From: Maylandia zebra
Taxonomy: Eukaryota > Chordata > Actinopteri > Cichliformes > Cichlidae
Length of the DNA: 64,000 nt
Assembly: GCF_041146795.1 (NCBI RefSeq)
Contig: NC_135172.1
Location: forward strand, 41,994,123-42,058,122
Direction of reading: 5' to 3'
Part shown: piece by piece, positions 1-13,200 of the stretch
How positions within the stretch are numbered: the first letter of the stretch is position 1
Layout of the letters: every line of letters begins with the position of its first letter
Notes under the pieces: generated by a model
What the model saw: the letters and a program-made list of their open reading frames with translations, nothing else
Database searches by the model: none
Told to the model about the DNA's origin: nothing
Translations under genes and position numbers: made by a program

Positions 1-572
1 TGGTCTTATCCATGGTAGAGGCTACAGCTGCCTATGTCGAGCCATATTTAATCAGAGGAGCCACACCCCAAACTTAATACTTAAATCCGGATGGATGAGC
101 TGTTAAAAAAGTGAAGTGAGAAAGTATTTCCAGTAACCCCAAAACACTAGTTGACTAGTTGAACTCCCACTCACCCGCAAGTATCCTTGAGATGTTGAGG
201 TTTTGAAAAAGGTGTCAATCTGGTCAGTCCACATTCCTAACCTTAACTAAGCTCTTGAGCTGTTACCAAAGAAATAGAGTGGAGATACAAGCAGAAGAAA
301 TACACTTTGGTTATTTGGGAGGACTCTGAGTAGAACCCATATTCATCAACATCAAAAGGAGGCAATTGAGGTGTTTGGATATCTGAACAAAACGTCTTCT
401 GGATGAACGCCTCTTAGATGAGGTGTTTCGGGCAGGGCCTCCTCTCAGCGCTATGCCAGGACACACTGGAGAGATTATGTTTCTCGGCTGGTTTGGGAAT
501 GTCTTTGTGTTGCCCTAGAAGAGCTGGAAAAAGTGGCTGAGGGATGTTTGGACATCAGCTTTGACTGCCACC

Positions 573-1068
573 TAGGGGTGGGTTTTTATAATCGATTTAT
601 CGATTAAAATCGATTCTAGCTTGGATAACGTAAAATCGATTCATTAAAATCCTGAATCGATTTTTTAATATTAATTTATTTTGCCCGAAATGCCAGAATC
701 TCAGGTGAAAGATCACAAAATTTCAACAACCACCAAACAGCTAAGACAGTAAATGAGAGCAGGTGCACGGCTTCTGCACAAAGACGTAAACACACAGCGC
801 CGACGGATCAGGATCAGTTAGATGTCGCTTTTCTCAGCTGACGGTCGGGGCTGAAAGCCGACAGCTCGCTGATTCTGATCCGCGGGTCCGCGCTGTGTGT
901 TTACGCCCTTTTTGCGCTGATCATATGGCTGTTAGTTTTATCTCTCTCCAAACAATATTGACCGAACCAGCAGCAAAAGAAGATCCAAACCACGCTTCAC
1001 ATAAACATCGTCATGAATTCCCTCTGACTTTTGCTGACTTTTCAGGATAAAAATCACACTTCATGCAC

Positions 1069-1109
<41 letters not shown>

Positions 1110-1679
1110 CTGCATTATTCGCTTGCTTGTTACACACAAGTCTACCGTTGTTTACAGCGCTGTCGGCCGACGTTTTTTTTTCCCTTTTACTTACTTCCGA
1201 AAAGTAAACCTAATTTCTGCCGTTCAATATTGAACAAATTTAAACTTTTTAAAATTAAGCAAAATGCAAAACGCTTAGCCGTGTCTCTAATAAAACCGCT
1301 GTAACTTCAGAGGTGATGTTCATATGTTGATTAATGGTTTTCTTTCGTTTTTGATGTACTGCAGAATATTTTTATAAAATCCCAGAACAGGAAAATCACC
1401 TTCATGTTTTTCTGTGTTTTATCTTCAGCTACTTTGACACAAAGGCATCTGCTGTGATGCTCACACCTTTGATAAAGTCTTGCGTGTGTCAGCTTCCTTT
1501 TAATAGATACAAAAATATGTAAATGTACTGATCTGAATTATAATATTTCTGACTGTCAAAATTTCCCAGAATCGAATCGAATCAAATCGAATTAAATCGA
1601 ATCGTGGATCGAATCGATTCGGGACCTTGTGAATCGGAATTGAATCGATTCTAGAAATCAGTGACGATACCCAGCCCTA
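573..1679. mobile_element. hAT-type MITE with perfect 8-bp target-site duplication
   Basis: The element begins TAGGGGTGGGT and ends with its near inverted copy ACCCAGCCCTA. The 8-bp sequence CTGCCACC lies immediately before it (565-572) and again immediately after it (1680-1687). An 8-bp duplication with short G-rich terminal inverted repeats is the hallmark of the hAT superfamily. Both subterminal regions are rich in AATCGAT/ATCGATT motifs, which could be transposase-binding repeats. There is no transposase frame, so it is non-autonomous. It contains a (CT)n run at 1071-1106 and an internal fold-back at 785-905. The perfect duplication suggests a fairly young insertion. Confidence 0.8.
1071..1106. 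repeat. (CT)n microsatellite
   Basis: About 18 uninterrupted CT dinucleotides inside the hAT-type MITE. Confidence 0.95.
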
Positions 1680-1715
1680 CTGCCACCTTCACAACCCCAT
1701 ATAAGCCATTGGTTA

Positions 1716-3419
1716 GTAAGGTCCTGCTTACAGCATTGAGCTAAGCTTTTTTTGTTGTTGTGATGTTTGGAAACCAAATGTGAAGAGAACGAGGTCGAAA
1801 AATCTTAATCAGTAAGACGGGAGACTAGCAGAAACTCATCAGGAAATTGTTTCCTGAGGCCCTCAGATTGGAGTGAGCAGTAAACCTGGTTTCCCATAGA
1901 TCCCTGCTGGCCATGAGAAAGTATTCAGGTACTTTTCAAACCAGGAAGCAATAACTCATCTTTTATATGCAGTCCATGGCCATTAAATACTTCCTCCAAA
2001 ACAAGAAGCAAGTTTGAGACTAGTTTGAATCAAATAGTGACTCAGCAATGACTGGCTGTCATTATTCATGCATGGAAGGGCTGGATCTGGGCAGCAAAGT
2101 CACCAAAATGAAACACTCTTGTTTTTCATGATAAAAGGAAGGTCAGGAGCCGCACAGAGAGGGCTCGTTCTGAATAAGACTGCTCGTTCTCACCTACACA
2201 GCAAACACACAGCCACCTCTCTACAGACATTTTCTAGGCAAACTCTCCTTGATATTGTCAGAGCATGGCCAAAAAGATCAAATGGGCAAAGAAATAATTA
2301 CCAAAGGTGACACATTATTCTCAAACGTTACTACCAGCCACTGGCTGTGCTTCCCTTTCTTTTTCCCCTTGACTAAAAAATGGCGTGGTGATGGAAAGAA
2401 GGCATAAACAAGTGCCTGAAATAAAAAGAAGCAGCGGGGTCCTCGTAATTAAAATCACGAAGAGAGAAGTAATGACGAGTATGATAGCTTGTTTCATGTG
2501 TGGCTGGAAGGGGAAATTAGCAAATGAGGGCCTCTCTCGCTCTCTCTCCATCATCTTTCGAGCACTTGATCAGCAGGTCTCTAATTTCAGGCAACAATCA
2601 GTCAGTGCCTCTGCCGCGCTGCATCCTCCCAGAACACAGAGCTCATGTTGGGATACTTCCTCATCAGCCAGCCTTGTGCTGTACACTGTGGCAAGCTGTG
2701 GAAATAACTCACACACACACTCTGCTGTGCACAAATGCATGTGCAAGCTGCTACACGATCCCACACGAAACCAGCTGATCACTCGATTAGCCGTTTGAGT
2801 GGAAGTTAATAAAACCAGTCCCGATAGTAAATTAAAAGTTGCACAATGACATGGATGGAAACACCAGCTGCTTTTCATCCTCAGAAATGCTGAAATTTTT
2901 GCTTTTGATGTGAGACTATGCAAGTTATGAAGAGCCCAGTTTCCACCACGGGAACTTTACCCAGAGACAAGGAACTGAGTGCATTTCCATCACATTGACA
3001 CGGGTCTAAATTCACTTCTTGGAAACTGTAAACCATTTTCCACAGCAGGCTGTTTTTAGTGGAGCCCAACCTATCAGGAACCAGATTTTCCTGACCATTT
3101 GTGAGATGGATGTCTAAGTTGTAATTTGGGATAATGTTGGTGCAGCACACTAATCTCTGTTAAACAACAACAGGTTGCAAAGAGGAGCTAACATACTGTA
3201 TTTTGCACCCCCGTTCACAACTTTATATTTTAATTCCAAGGAGCCAGACTTTCTTTATTTCTTAAACTGGTCTTGAACAATAGTTTTTCAGCTTTCTGAA
3301 GATCTTTACTTTAGACATTGTCTACTTTTTCACTCATTTTCACTCAACTCCTTGTACCTGACCATTTTCAGAGGATTTCAGAGGATTGAATCAGTTTTGT
3401 GTCCACACATAAACATCAC
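1716..3419. other. slc24a3 intron 2 sequence, no gene seen
   Basis: No exon or RNA gene was recognised. Short open frames on both strands at 2068-3150 lack family resemblance and splice context. Around 2340-2640 the sequence is less repeat-like and could hold conserved non-coding DNA, but this cannot be judged without alignment. Confidence 0.5.
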
Positions 3420-4130
3420 AAAAAATGTCTAATTGGACAAGTGGCCTACAAAAGAAGACGCATCAAGTTTAAAAACTACCTACTACAGATCAACAATATC
3501 TGAAAGCCATCTTCTGGAGAAATAGCAGCAAATCTAGCTACTGATCCATCTACTGTTCAATAGAGACTCATCAGAAATCAATCATCAATGACAGGGTGGC
3601 TTTCAAGAAGTCATTTTTCAGGAAAGGAAACGGAGAAAAGCCGGAGGTATCCCAAATGACATAAGAACTAGACTTAAAATCAGTGGAGTGAGATTTGGTC
3701 AGGAGAGAGGTACAACAGTGACCGTCTACAGGCGTCTGTAAACACGGTGGAGGCTCTGTCACGTTTGAGGCTGAATGTCAGCCAGTGATGTTGGAGATCT
3801 TTTCAAAATTAAAGGAATTGTGAACACAGAAAAGTCAGATTCTGAACCAACATGTGGTGAAAGCTGGCTGATTGATCCCAAACACACTAACAGAAAAAAA
3901 CTTCCCCAGAGCCCAGACATTAACATTATTGTGTTGAATCATCCTGACAGAAGATAAAGAATTCAAAGAAGAGATTTCAAGAAACCCGGAGAACTATTCC
4001 TGAAGACTACTAACAGAAATTACAAGAGCTGCCCAAGAGAGTTCACAGTGTGCAGCACTCATTTAATATTTTCCAAGGAAATGTGAAGAAAAAGAGGTGT
4101 GTGCAGCACTGTACAAATCAAAATACTGCA
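3420..4130 (+). mobile_element. Tc1/mariner transposon relic
   Basis: The plus strand keeps recognisable pieces of a Tc1-like transposase: the region encoding the 'GGSVMVWG' block (about 3745-3775), a 'DPKHT' box (about 3875-3890) and a degraded 'QSPDLNPIE' box (about 3908-3930). These come in the order expected for the catalytic DD34E domain. Frameshifts and stops are frequent and the N-terminal DNA-binding half is poorly preserved, so it is inactive. It lies in slc24a3 intron 2, on the strand opposite to the gene. Ends are approximate and no target-site duplication was identified. Confidence 0.7.
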
Positions 4131-7100
4131 CAGTGCAATACTAGGGTCTCTTCGTTAATGGTGCTATATTTGTTCTGAAGGAAAAGCAGAAAGGTAAACG
4201 GTCTTCCTGGATCAGAAGACAAACAGCAGAAAGAATGGGTGAGCAACATGAGACAGATTTCCCAGTTTGGAAGGCCTGCTAACATCTGGAGTGCTGCTTC
4301 AACTCCTTGGTAGGGCTGTCGAGATCAGTCAAGGGAGACATGGTGGTGGAGTTATGGCAACATGTTCAAGCTAACTAACTAACCCTAACTCATGTGGCGC
4401 ATCCCCTTACTAAGATCAAGCTGTGTTCAGATCCTGGACCGGGCTCTGTCACTATTACGACTGGCTCAGGTGTGGAGTATAACAACGGAATGAGAAGGAT
4501 GTACCAAGCATTTTAAGAAAGTGCTTGGTATAAGAACTGATTAGAGACCTCACATCTGCACTGAAATCCTGTTTCCTGGGACTGTTTACCCCCCACCACC
4601 ACCAGAATGCTAGGTGAGCAGTAATTTACTGTATATGAGCTGCTTCTGATAGGCACTTGGAATCACAAACATTATCTTGAGTGGTTGTGATCACCTCCTC
4701 CTTAGTACTAAGATAGCTATGGGCTTTTTGGCCCAAGCACTGCCTGCAGATATAGTTAGTTATACTTATCTATGGGCCTTTACAGACTACTTTGAGTCAT
4801 GTGTCTGGCTGGCTTACCTCATCCACAGGTCCACCCAACATGGGCCAGATGTCAGGTGTGTTGTAGCAGCCACATCTGGGCTGCAGAACAATTTTCTAAT
4901 GTAACAGATTTATAAGTGCCAGAAGTGGCTAACATCAGTCTGCATTCTTCTATTCATCAAAACGTGCTGCTTTCATTTCCTAGAGTGTGAATTGACCACC
5001 GATAGTTGGCGAAGATTCTGGTTTTTCATGCTAATGCAACCATGAACTGCTAGCCTCGTGAACTCTTGAGGCCATTCGCCAGACGTCTTATCCTTCAGCG
5101 GACTATTTTCACATACATCACAGGTACAGCACGACGCCCCACCGCTAATAACATGGTGTGTCCTCTTTGGAGATTCCTTATGATTCACTACAGTGAACAA
5201 TAATAGCAGGTCTGCGATGGACACAAACTACAGCTTCATCCATGACAGCGTACTAAATAAGTCTCCTTCATATCCCTACTTACTATGTCACTGATCTACA
5301 TAAAATACATCATAAAATACAAACATGTACTGCTTTCTCTACTTCTTCTACACATCCTGCACTTTTCAAAAACACGCCAACAATTTCCACTCAGAGGTCA
5401 GATGTAGGATGACTCAACAAGTTCTCATACGAGTACGCCAAATGTGCCTTAATCCAGATTCAAGCAGAAATGACTAGAATGGCGCAAGACTTTCATAAAA
5501 CAGAGGTTATTTAGCAAAAACCTTGCTGTCCTCAGGAGGAATCTGGGGGCTGAAGCCACCGGAGCGTGAGCTTTAAATTTAGCAGAGAGAGGAGAACAGC
5601 TACAGTATAATCAGCAGGAGAAGGGAATAAGTTGAACCTTGACCTCGGCTCTCTTTATAGATGACAGTGACGACCTTGAGAGGGTGAGAAAGGAGATTGA
5701 TGATGGCCATTTTGCTTAACGAGCTCACCAAGGACCGCCTCACCCTCTGAAGGGAGGACAATCGTCTCCGCTCAAGGTAAGAGACAAATGTCACCTTTCT
5801 CCACATCACTTATAGCAGCACCGAACGTCTCATTTCAGTCCATTTACTTTTAAAAATAGCAACAGAGAAGCTGATGGTGAGACTACAAGGTTGCCTAAGG
5901 ATGCATTACACCCACAGACTGTATATGAAAGATGGCTGTAGTCAAATTCCCATTTTTAGCATGCTGGATGCTGCAGTGTTGCACGCTTCATTAGACAGTT
6001 TGTTGGATAAAAACAGTCTAATTGCTAGCCTCGTTAGAGAACATATTTCTGATATAACTAACCCGACAGGAAGCCACATTCCTGCAAAATGATTCAAAAG
6101 GCACCAACAGCACAAACACAGTCCACAGATCTGGTTCGGTGACTCCAAGTAGCTGAGGTAAAACCTAGCAGACAGCTAGCAGCTACTGCCATCTGTGTCA
6201 CCATTCACCTTTCGTCAATGTTTCCATGCCTCAAACTTTTAGCTTTAATTCTTTAGCTTAGATATAGAAATATTTATCCCCTCTATGGTAAAAAAGGATA
6301 AATTATTATTAAGTGTTAAGGTCCCGTTACACAGTCCTAGAGACTGGTCAGGGACCCCCTGGAAACCACCGGCCACTAGAGAAACATGTGTATCACCTGA
6401 CCAGTTGCTGGAGGTTGCTGCCAGGCTCTAACATGAAATTGGTTGCAAGGAGGTATACAGTGTCATACCAACACCCTCCTTGTGATTAGTCCTTAGTCAC
6501 TAGCAGGTTGTCATGGTCACACATAGTTTGCATGAAAGCTGTCGACTTGTCCATAGAGCGTATATGTGAATCACACAGATACCTGCTAATGGACAATTAA
6601 AATAGTAGAATTTCACTCATCAAAACAGGATCACAGACTTCTTGGACAGTCTGCACTGCACAAAAAGCCATTTTACTTGTCATGTTAATAAATATCTAAA
6701 AGGCACCAACATCACAAACCCTCTTCAGTAACTCCAAAAAGCAGAGTTGAAGTGTAGAAGATGGCCCCCAGCTGTCTGTGTCAACAACATCTACGCACGG
6801 GTTCATTGTGGTCTTAAATAGGTGAGATACAGCTGTCACAAAGTGGCAACTCAAAGCTGCTGTAAAGGAGGATTTTAACATGTGGGGTCTATGGGGACTG
6901 ACCCACTGTTAGAGTCGGCCTCAAGTGGCCATTAGAGGAACTGCAGTTTTTCAGCTACTTTAGTTTCTCCAATCAGTTTAATGTGATGCCGAAAAACTAA
7001 TTACAAGTGGCTGATTTCTAGCCTTGCAAAAGTGACTTGAAACTTCACAAACGAAGCATCCTCACATGTTCGACGATGACGGGACAAAAAGGTTGCCGTG

Positions 7101-7514
7101 GAAACAGGGGTTTTTTTTTCTGCCTTTTAAAATCTGCCAGGAAAAAAAAATGTGAGGGGAAAAAGAAGGGAAAGAATGACAGAGAGTCGGTGTGAGACAG
7201 AGAGGGGAAGCTAGGTGCAGGGAGTGAGAATGAAATCTGCAGGATCCTAAAAAAATGTGACGAAGGCTGAGTGTGAAAACCGCTGAGGCAGCCAGAATGT
7301 CACCGCCTGCTGCTGCGTGCGCTCGTGGGAAATCATCTGACCTCACAATTTGGGTTACCCCACATTAGGAAGTCAAAATGTGGGGGTGGGCAGAAGGGAC
7401 AGGGAGTGGTGAGGATGGTTTGGTCTCCCTCTCTTTGTTCTGGGGAAGAAGAAAGTGGGGAGAGAGGGAGGGGGGAGCGCACTTGGGTGTCCTCTTTCTT
7501 TCATCTTGTCTTAC
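4131..7514. other. slc24a3 intron 2 sequence with dispersed repeats
   Basis: No exon was recognised. Segments at about 6090-6190 and 6699-6790 are diverged copies of one dispersed repeat, both containing AAAGGCACCAACA. The stretch 6876-6975 resembles a common fish repeat that includes TGGCCATTAGAGGAACTGCA. The remainder shows no coding signal. Confidence 0.5.
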
Positions 7515-7646
7515 CTGGAGGAGTGCAGTTCTTTGTTCCTTTTTGTAAATCTGTCTCCTCGCTGCTGTTGTTGTCCGTGTCCTGCAGCAGCCTCCTTCCG
7601 ATCCACCTCTCCTGGTCCTCGCTGCTGTGGCTGGAGACATCAAAAC
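7515..7646 (-). CDS. slc24a3: slc24a3 coding exon 2
   Basis: 132 nt between a TTCAG acceptor and a CCAG|GTAAGA donor, phase 1 at both ends. It encodes an extracellular segment with the NCT glycosylation motif. The opposite-strand open frame at 7325-7723 is a shadow. Confidence 0.82.
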
Positions 7647-10134
7647 CTGAATGGAGACAAAAGAGAGTGATGGGAGGGTTCAGTGCAACATCCAGATACA
7701 AATTACTGAACTTTTGTCACTAAGGAAATTTAGCTGCTTCTAAAAAACCTTGAAGTTCATTGTATAATATACTGTGTAAGGTTGCTCCTCGTGCTAGTCA
7801 GACTCCAAGATGTCCATTTGACACATATTAGAAGGTGCTACAATGCAAAAATGACATACAGGGGCAGGCAGCTGCATGCAAAAACATAAGACGGGCTTGA
7901 ACATATACTGGACATGGCTGGAGGAAAAAAACGGCATAAAGTGTTGATTTTGCAAAGTGAGCTCTTATAGTTTTGAAACAAGTGCACCAAAGCATCTTCA
8001 TGCAGGCCATGTTGACAAATTTTAGCTTAGTGTAAAATATTTTTTTGTTACTTTTACTGTTTTCTTACATTTCATTTAACTTTTATTTCAGGTAATTAAA
8101 AAGATTCTCTCACGTTTAGCTTTAGTTTTCTAGTTTCATGTTAATTAACTATTATAACCTTGGTGTGGAGTCTGCATGGTCTCCACAGTCCACAGACACG
8201 CTTCCTGGTTAACTGATAATGCAAATTTGGATATAGGAGTCAATGGGAGATCGTGTTGTTGTCGTGTCTGTCTCCAGTCTGTATCCTCTCTGTACCCACT
8301 TTCACTCCATTTCCAACCCATTAGCCTGGTGCTGGGAGTGAAAGTGAGGTATAAGCAGTCTTGGGTGTAACATTTCCCAAACTGTAATCACATTAAGTCT
8401 AACACATCTAGGTTCTAAATTCAAGAACCACACTGAAGTTCCAAGTCCAACACTTACATGCATTCTTTAATTATTTGCACAATAGGTGGATGGAACAAAA
8501 AAATAAAATAAAAGCTCAGTGTGGAAGAAACAAACATACAAAACTAGATTTTCAGCATCACTCGGAGACAGGATGTTTCTAATTTTAGCAATGTTGAGCA
8601 GATGGAAGAAAGCGGTCCTACATATTTGTTTAATGCGTGTGTTGATGGACATATCCTGGACTCCAAGATTCCTCACAGTGTTACTGGAGGCCAAGGTAAT
8701 GCCATCCAGACACCATGTTTGTACGATTTTAAAAGCCACATACAAAAATCTCAGTTTGTCTGAATTTAGAAATAGAAAAGTAGAGGAAAATTGGAAAAAT
8801 AGGAATTAGAGGCCTCTGTGACTCGTAAGACGTGCAGCTTTTTCCCCCCAAATAACATTACCCAAGGGAAGCATGTTTAATGTAAACAGCAGTGGTCCCA
8901 GCACTGAACCCTGTGGAACTCCAAGGCTAACCTTTGTGTGAAGAAGACTCCCTCTATCCCTGTATCCAGTTGAATCTATCAGGACACAATTCATTATTAT
9001 ACCAGTAAATGTACATTAAGGTTCCTTATTTTATGAGTATTTCTTTCATTACAACTGATAACTGGCTTTAGAATTTGATTGGCATGTTAAATCACTGGAA
9101 AATATACAAAACTTTTATTTTTTCTTCCCATTTTTCCTTTAAAAGCGTCATCACTTGAGCTGAATGGATTCCATTTTATAACTGTTATCCCATCATCGGA
9201 CATTGCTCCGGGAGGCTTCTCTCCTGTCAGGAATCTTTTACTTGTCCATAAAGATGCAGATCAAAGGATTGAGCATGTCTCTGAAGTGCAGCTTCTCCTT
9301 GGTCAGGCACATGTGTTACTGGGAGTGATGGGAATAACAGCGTTACAAGTAACAGCGTTACTAATTGCGTTACTTTTTTCAGTAACGAGTAATCTAACTA
9401 ATTACTATTTCTATCGTTACAACGCCCTTTTCGTTACTAACAAGAAAATGCAGTGCCGTGGCGTTACTACTTTTCAACAAACAGATGGTTGAAGCCGTCT
9501 TCAGTTTACCGCAATCACTTTCTGCCCCACGATCACTTTTTCCCACAACACCTGGAGCTCAGGGAGCAAAACAATCGCATGAGTGCTGCTGTTTGACTGA
9601 CGATGAATAAAGTAGTCGTGGTAAGCCAATCACATGACCACTTCAAGATGACAAAGCAACAAGGTGATATATACCAGTTTATAAACTGTGTTGATAGGCC
9701 ACGTAAAACCAAAGTCATGTTAAATAATATATACGCGACGTTTTTTCCTCAATAGTTTAGTCACGTTTACTGTCTAAGGACAGCGCAGCGAGACCTCTCT
9801 GCTTATGAGCAAAAAATAAAAAAACAAAACAAAAAACAGCCTGTTGGTGTTGGTGGAAAAATGCACCATGTCGACCAATCAAAAAATGATATAGCGACAT
9901 GACATTTGGTTGTTTAGGAAGAGGGGGAAGTTTTAGGAGTGATGGAGAGAGAGAGAGAGAGCAGAAAAAGAGAAAGAGAGAGAGAGAGAGAGCAGAAAAA
10001 GAGAAAGAGAGAGAGAGCAGAAAAAGAGAAAGAGAGAGAGAGAGAGAGAGCAGAAAAAGAGAGAGAGAGAGAGAGGGAGAGAGAGAGAGCAGAAAAAGAG
10101 AAAGAGAGAGAGAGGGAGAGAGAGAGAGCAGAAA

Positions 10135-10174
<40 letters not shown>

Positions 10175-10176
10175 AG

Positions 10177-10235
<59 letters not shown>

Positions 10236-13200
10236 AGAAAAAGAGAGAGAGCAAGTTTGGAGATGTGAGAGATTTGTGATGTTTAGCGTGTTTGGAGTGT
10301 GTAGTTAATGTGTTGTCTTGTGTAGATAGCGTGTAGTGTTGTGGATAGTTTTGTGTTGTCAGAACAATGAGGCGACTGCTGTCTCCAGGTAGAAACAGGA
10401 GTGATACACCTGCTGCTGTCAGACCTGCAGGTATCAGGCTGTGATGTTCTCTTTTATAGTGGACAGAAATTATTTCTTTTGGAGTGGCACAAATAATTTG
10501 TGTTACTTATTTAATGCAGAACACCTGAAAAAAGAAACAAGAGGGTAAAAGGTAAATGGCTGCAAATAACTTTGTGTGCGTATGATTTTAAAATTGACAA
10601 TTTATATTTGCATTTAAAGTTATAAAATATGATTCAATAAACATGTTTATGGTTGTTACAGTAAAAAATATAACTTTTTCTACTCGGATTTTATGTTTTT
10701 TGTCTGATTTTAGATCAATTGTGTTAATACAGTATGTCAAAATGAAAACATAACTTTAAATTCAGACACGTGAGGTTGTGCTGAAAAGGATGATACCAAA
10801 CAAGGCAAAGGAAATAGTTTTTAAGGGTGAAATATAGAGGTACAATTCAAAAGTAGTTAAAAATGGCCAATTATACCCTGGACTCCAGAGGGTTAAACAT
10901 TTTTTTAAAGTAACGCAATAGTTACAAGATTCTAAAAGTAATTAGTAACTGAGTTACTTTTCAAGTAATTAACTCATTTACTTTTTCTGAAGAAGTAACT
11001 AGTAACTATAATTAATTACTTTTTCAAAGTAACTTGCCCAACAGGGTTTAATCCACTGCAGTATCTCCTGTTAGTCTCCCTACATACACCTTTATCACAC
11101 TGACACTAATCTCTAAGTTTAATTTATCGGTAAAGAAGACTTTTCTCCACTATCCTCCATGAAATGCTGTGAAATTTGCTTGTTTTCTCCTCAGAAGTGG
11201 TTTAGAAGCAATCCTCTGAGACCTCATGGACACATCCTCCTTTCATTTTCACTGACATCATTTTGTAAAGATGGCGTGCTCACCGTTGATCATCATCCTG
11301 CTCTGGATCTAAATCCTAAAACTTTCCTCATTTCCATGTTTACATACATGGACTCGGCTGTATTCCTTTAAGCTGTTAGTTTAGCAGAGATGTTGCAGAT
11401 AGCAAAGTGCATGTCAAGCATTTTGATTTATTTTTAATGCCCTGTTCTGCATTCTTTGCCACATTAAAGTTTGATTCTTTATGTAATGTTAGGATAGCCA
11501 ACAGCTGGAGCAGAGCTCCACAGATGTGTCAATTTGGTGCTTCCTCCTTCTCCTCCACCTCTACCCTTTATCTCCCACAATTCATACATTGAAGGGGAAT
11601 TTCATGATTTTCCAAAACTAAATCCTCTGGGCGGGTGGAGCAACAGTGCACAATGTGGGGGCTCCCACTGTGGCTACATCTGCACATTCGTCAAGAAAGC
11701 AGCAACACCAATGAATTAATTTCATACTTCACAGAGCTCAGCAGAAGCACTATGGCCTTTCTGAGGTGTGCGTGTCAGCGGTGCAATCTTCCTCCCACCC
11801 TCCGTATCTTTTACCATCTTGCACCGGGAGAAGAAGAAGAAGGAGAGGAATAAGAAGGGAAGCGCGGGAATGATTAAGGCGGTGAGTGCTCCACTTGCGG
11901 AGCCACAACACCAAGCTTAAATTGGCAGAACTTCATTAGGCGCATCATAAATAATCAACTTTAATTGATATTCCAGTGCGCTGATTAAGAGTTAACATGA
12001 ACACAGCAGGACAGGGTAGATGCATTAAACGTGTCGCCTCTTGTTCTCGCAGAGCTGCTTTTGCGTGTAACACAGTGGGGAGGAAGGACCGATGATGCAC
12101 AAATCACGAGCGTATGAATATTCACGAAGACCTTCTGTCCACAGAAAGTGATAAATACTTCTCACTTTAGCTGAGTCACACAGACAAAAACAGAGGAGGA
12201 ACATGCAGGCATCAAGTCGAGGCGTGCAGATGTTGTGCTGCTGCAAATCATTTCAGCAAAAAGAAATCCTATCAAACCACATCAGTAATATCCAGTGAAC
12301 CATATTATGTATGCAGACTGTTTATTGTGTGCAAGCTGATATTACATAAAACACCTGTAAAAGTATTGTCATGATTTGCAGAACAAAAGGAGGCGTCTCA
12401 GATTTCCCTGTTTTGAAGTGTTTCATAAGGATCTTTGTGTCTGTGAGTTAAAGCTAACTTGATATATGCGCAAGTTTCCAAAGACTTCAAGTATGATACT
12501 TCTAATGAGAATTTTACTGAAGAGACTGGGGTGGTTCAGCGCTTTGTAGCTGCAGAAGTTAAAGCAGTTTTAATCATTTTATTTCCAGGCTGTTCTTTAA
12601 TTGTGAGGTTATCAAGTTTAAGATTTGGTGCCACACGTTACCAAACTGAGCCGCAGAGACACTGCACACTTTTATGTAGGAAGGTGACTTTTACATATGA
12701 ACGCGTCTTTCTTCCTGTGCTTTTATTTTATACGACTCTTCTTTTAACATCTCCACCGCAGAGTCTGTAATAAGGAATGGCTGGCTGATTGATAACCATT
12801 TGCAGTAACCTGGAGAGGTGCAGGCGGGCTTATATACCCTGGGGCTCGCTGCCCTCATTTCCCTGTCTGCAGCTGAAACACCTGAACACGCAGGATCCTC
12901 TGCATTCCTCAGCCATGAATAGTTTCCCATAGTTGAAGCTCACACGAGTGCGCATTATACGGCACTGTACCGCATGGGTGATGACGTTTGGTAAGTTAGA
13001 GGAATATTAACAACATGGAGCAATTCGACATTTGAACATTACAGTTATTTCTACTTCTCTGTTTCTTGTATCATTATTACAGTTATTAGCAGGTTTCACT
13101 TCTCTACTCATTCACCCCTCGTTTCCTGATTGTTGACCAAATGGAATGCAGCCAGCAATAAAGTGTCTGTTTTGTAAAAAACACACACACAATATTTACA

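Larger units (their letters stand above)
320..1715 (+). repeat. Decayed Rex3-like (RTE-clade) LINE 3' fragment, split by a MITE
   Basis: The plus strand at 320-564 and again at 1688-1715 resembles the C-terminal end of the reverse transcriptase ORF of fish Rex3-like LINEs. It carries degraded versions of the leucine-rich 'LLLHIERSQLRW', 'RTRWRDYVSRLAWE' and 'ELEEVAGE' stretches that are much better preserved in the copy at 33770-34245. The frame is full of stops, so this is an old relic. The two halves join cleanly if the 1107-bp MITE at 573-1679 and one 8-bp duplication are removed, so the LINE was there first. The clade name is from memory. Confidence 0.6.

Noticed and set aside
1-7514. Possible slc24a3 exon 3
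   Set aside because: No minus-strand segment like FPNDIFTNEDRRQGAVVLH was found; intron 2 appears to run past the window edge.
7325-7723. 132-codon plus-strand open frame
   Set aside because: Antisense to slc24a3 exon 2, which has correct splice sites and family match on the minus strand.
9942-10253. Regular spacer pattern resembling a CRISPR array
   Set aside because: Purine-only low-complexity tract with irregular spacing in a vertebrate transposon; no unique spacers.
9757-10279. Long open frames on both strands (Leu-Ser and Glu-Arg repeats)
   Set aside because: Produced by the GA minisatellite, which lacks stops in most frames.
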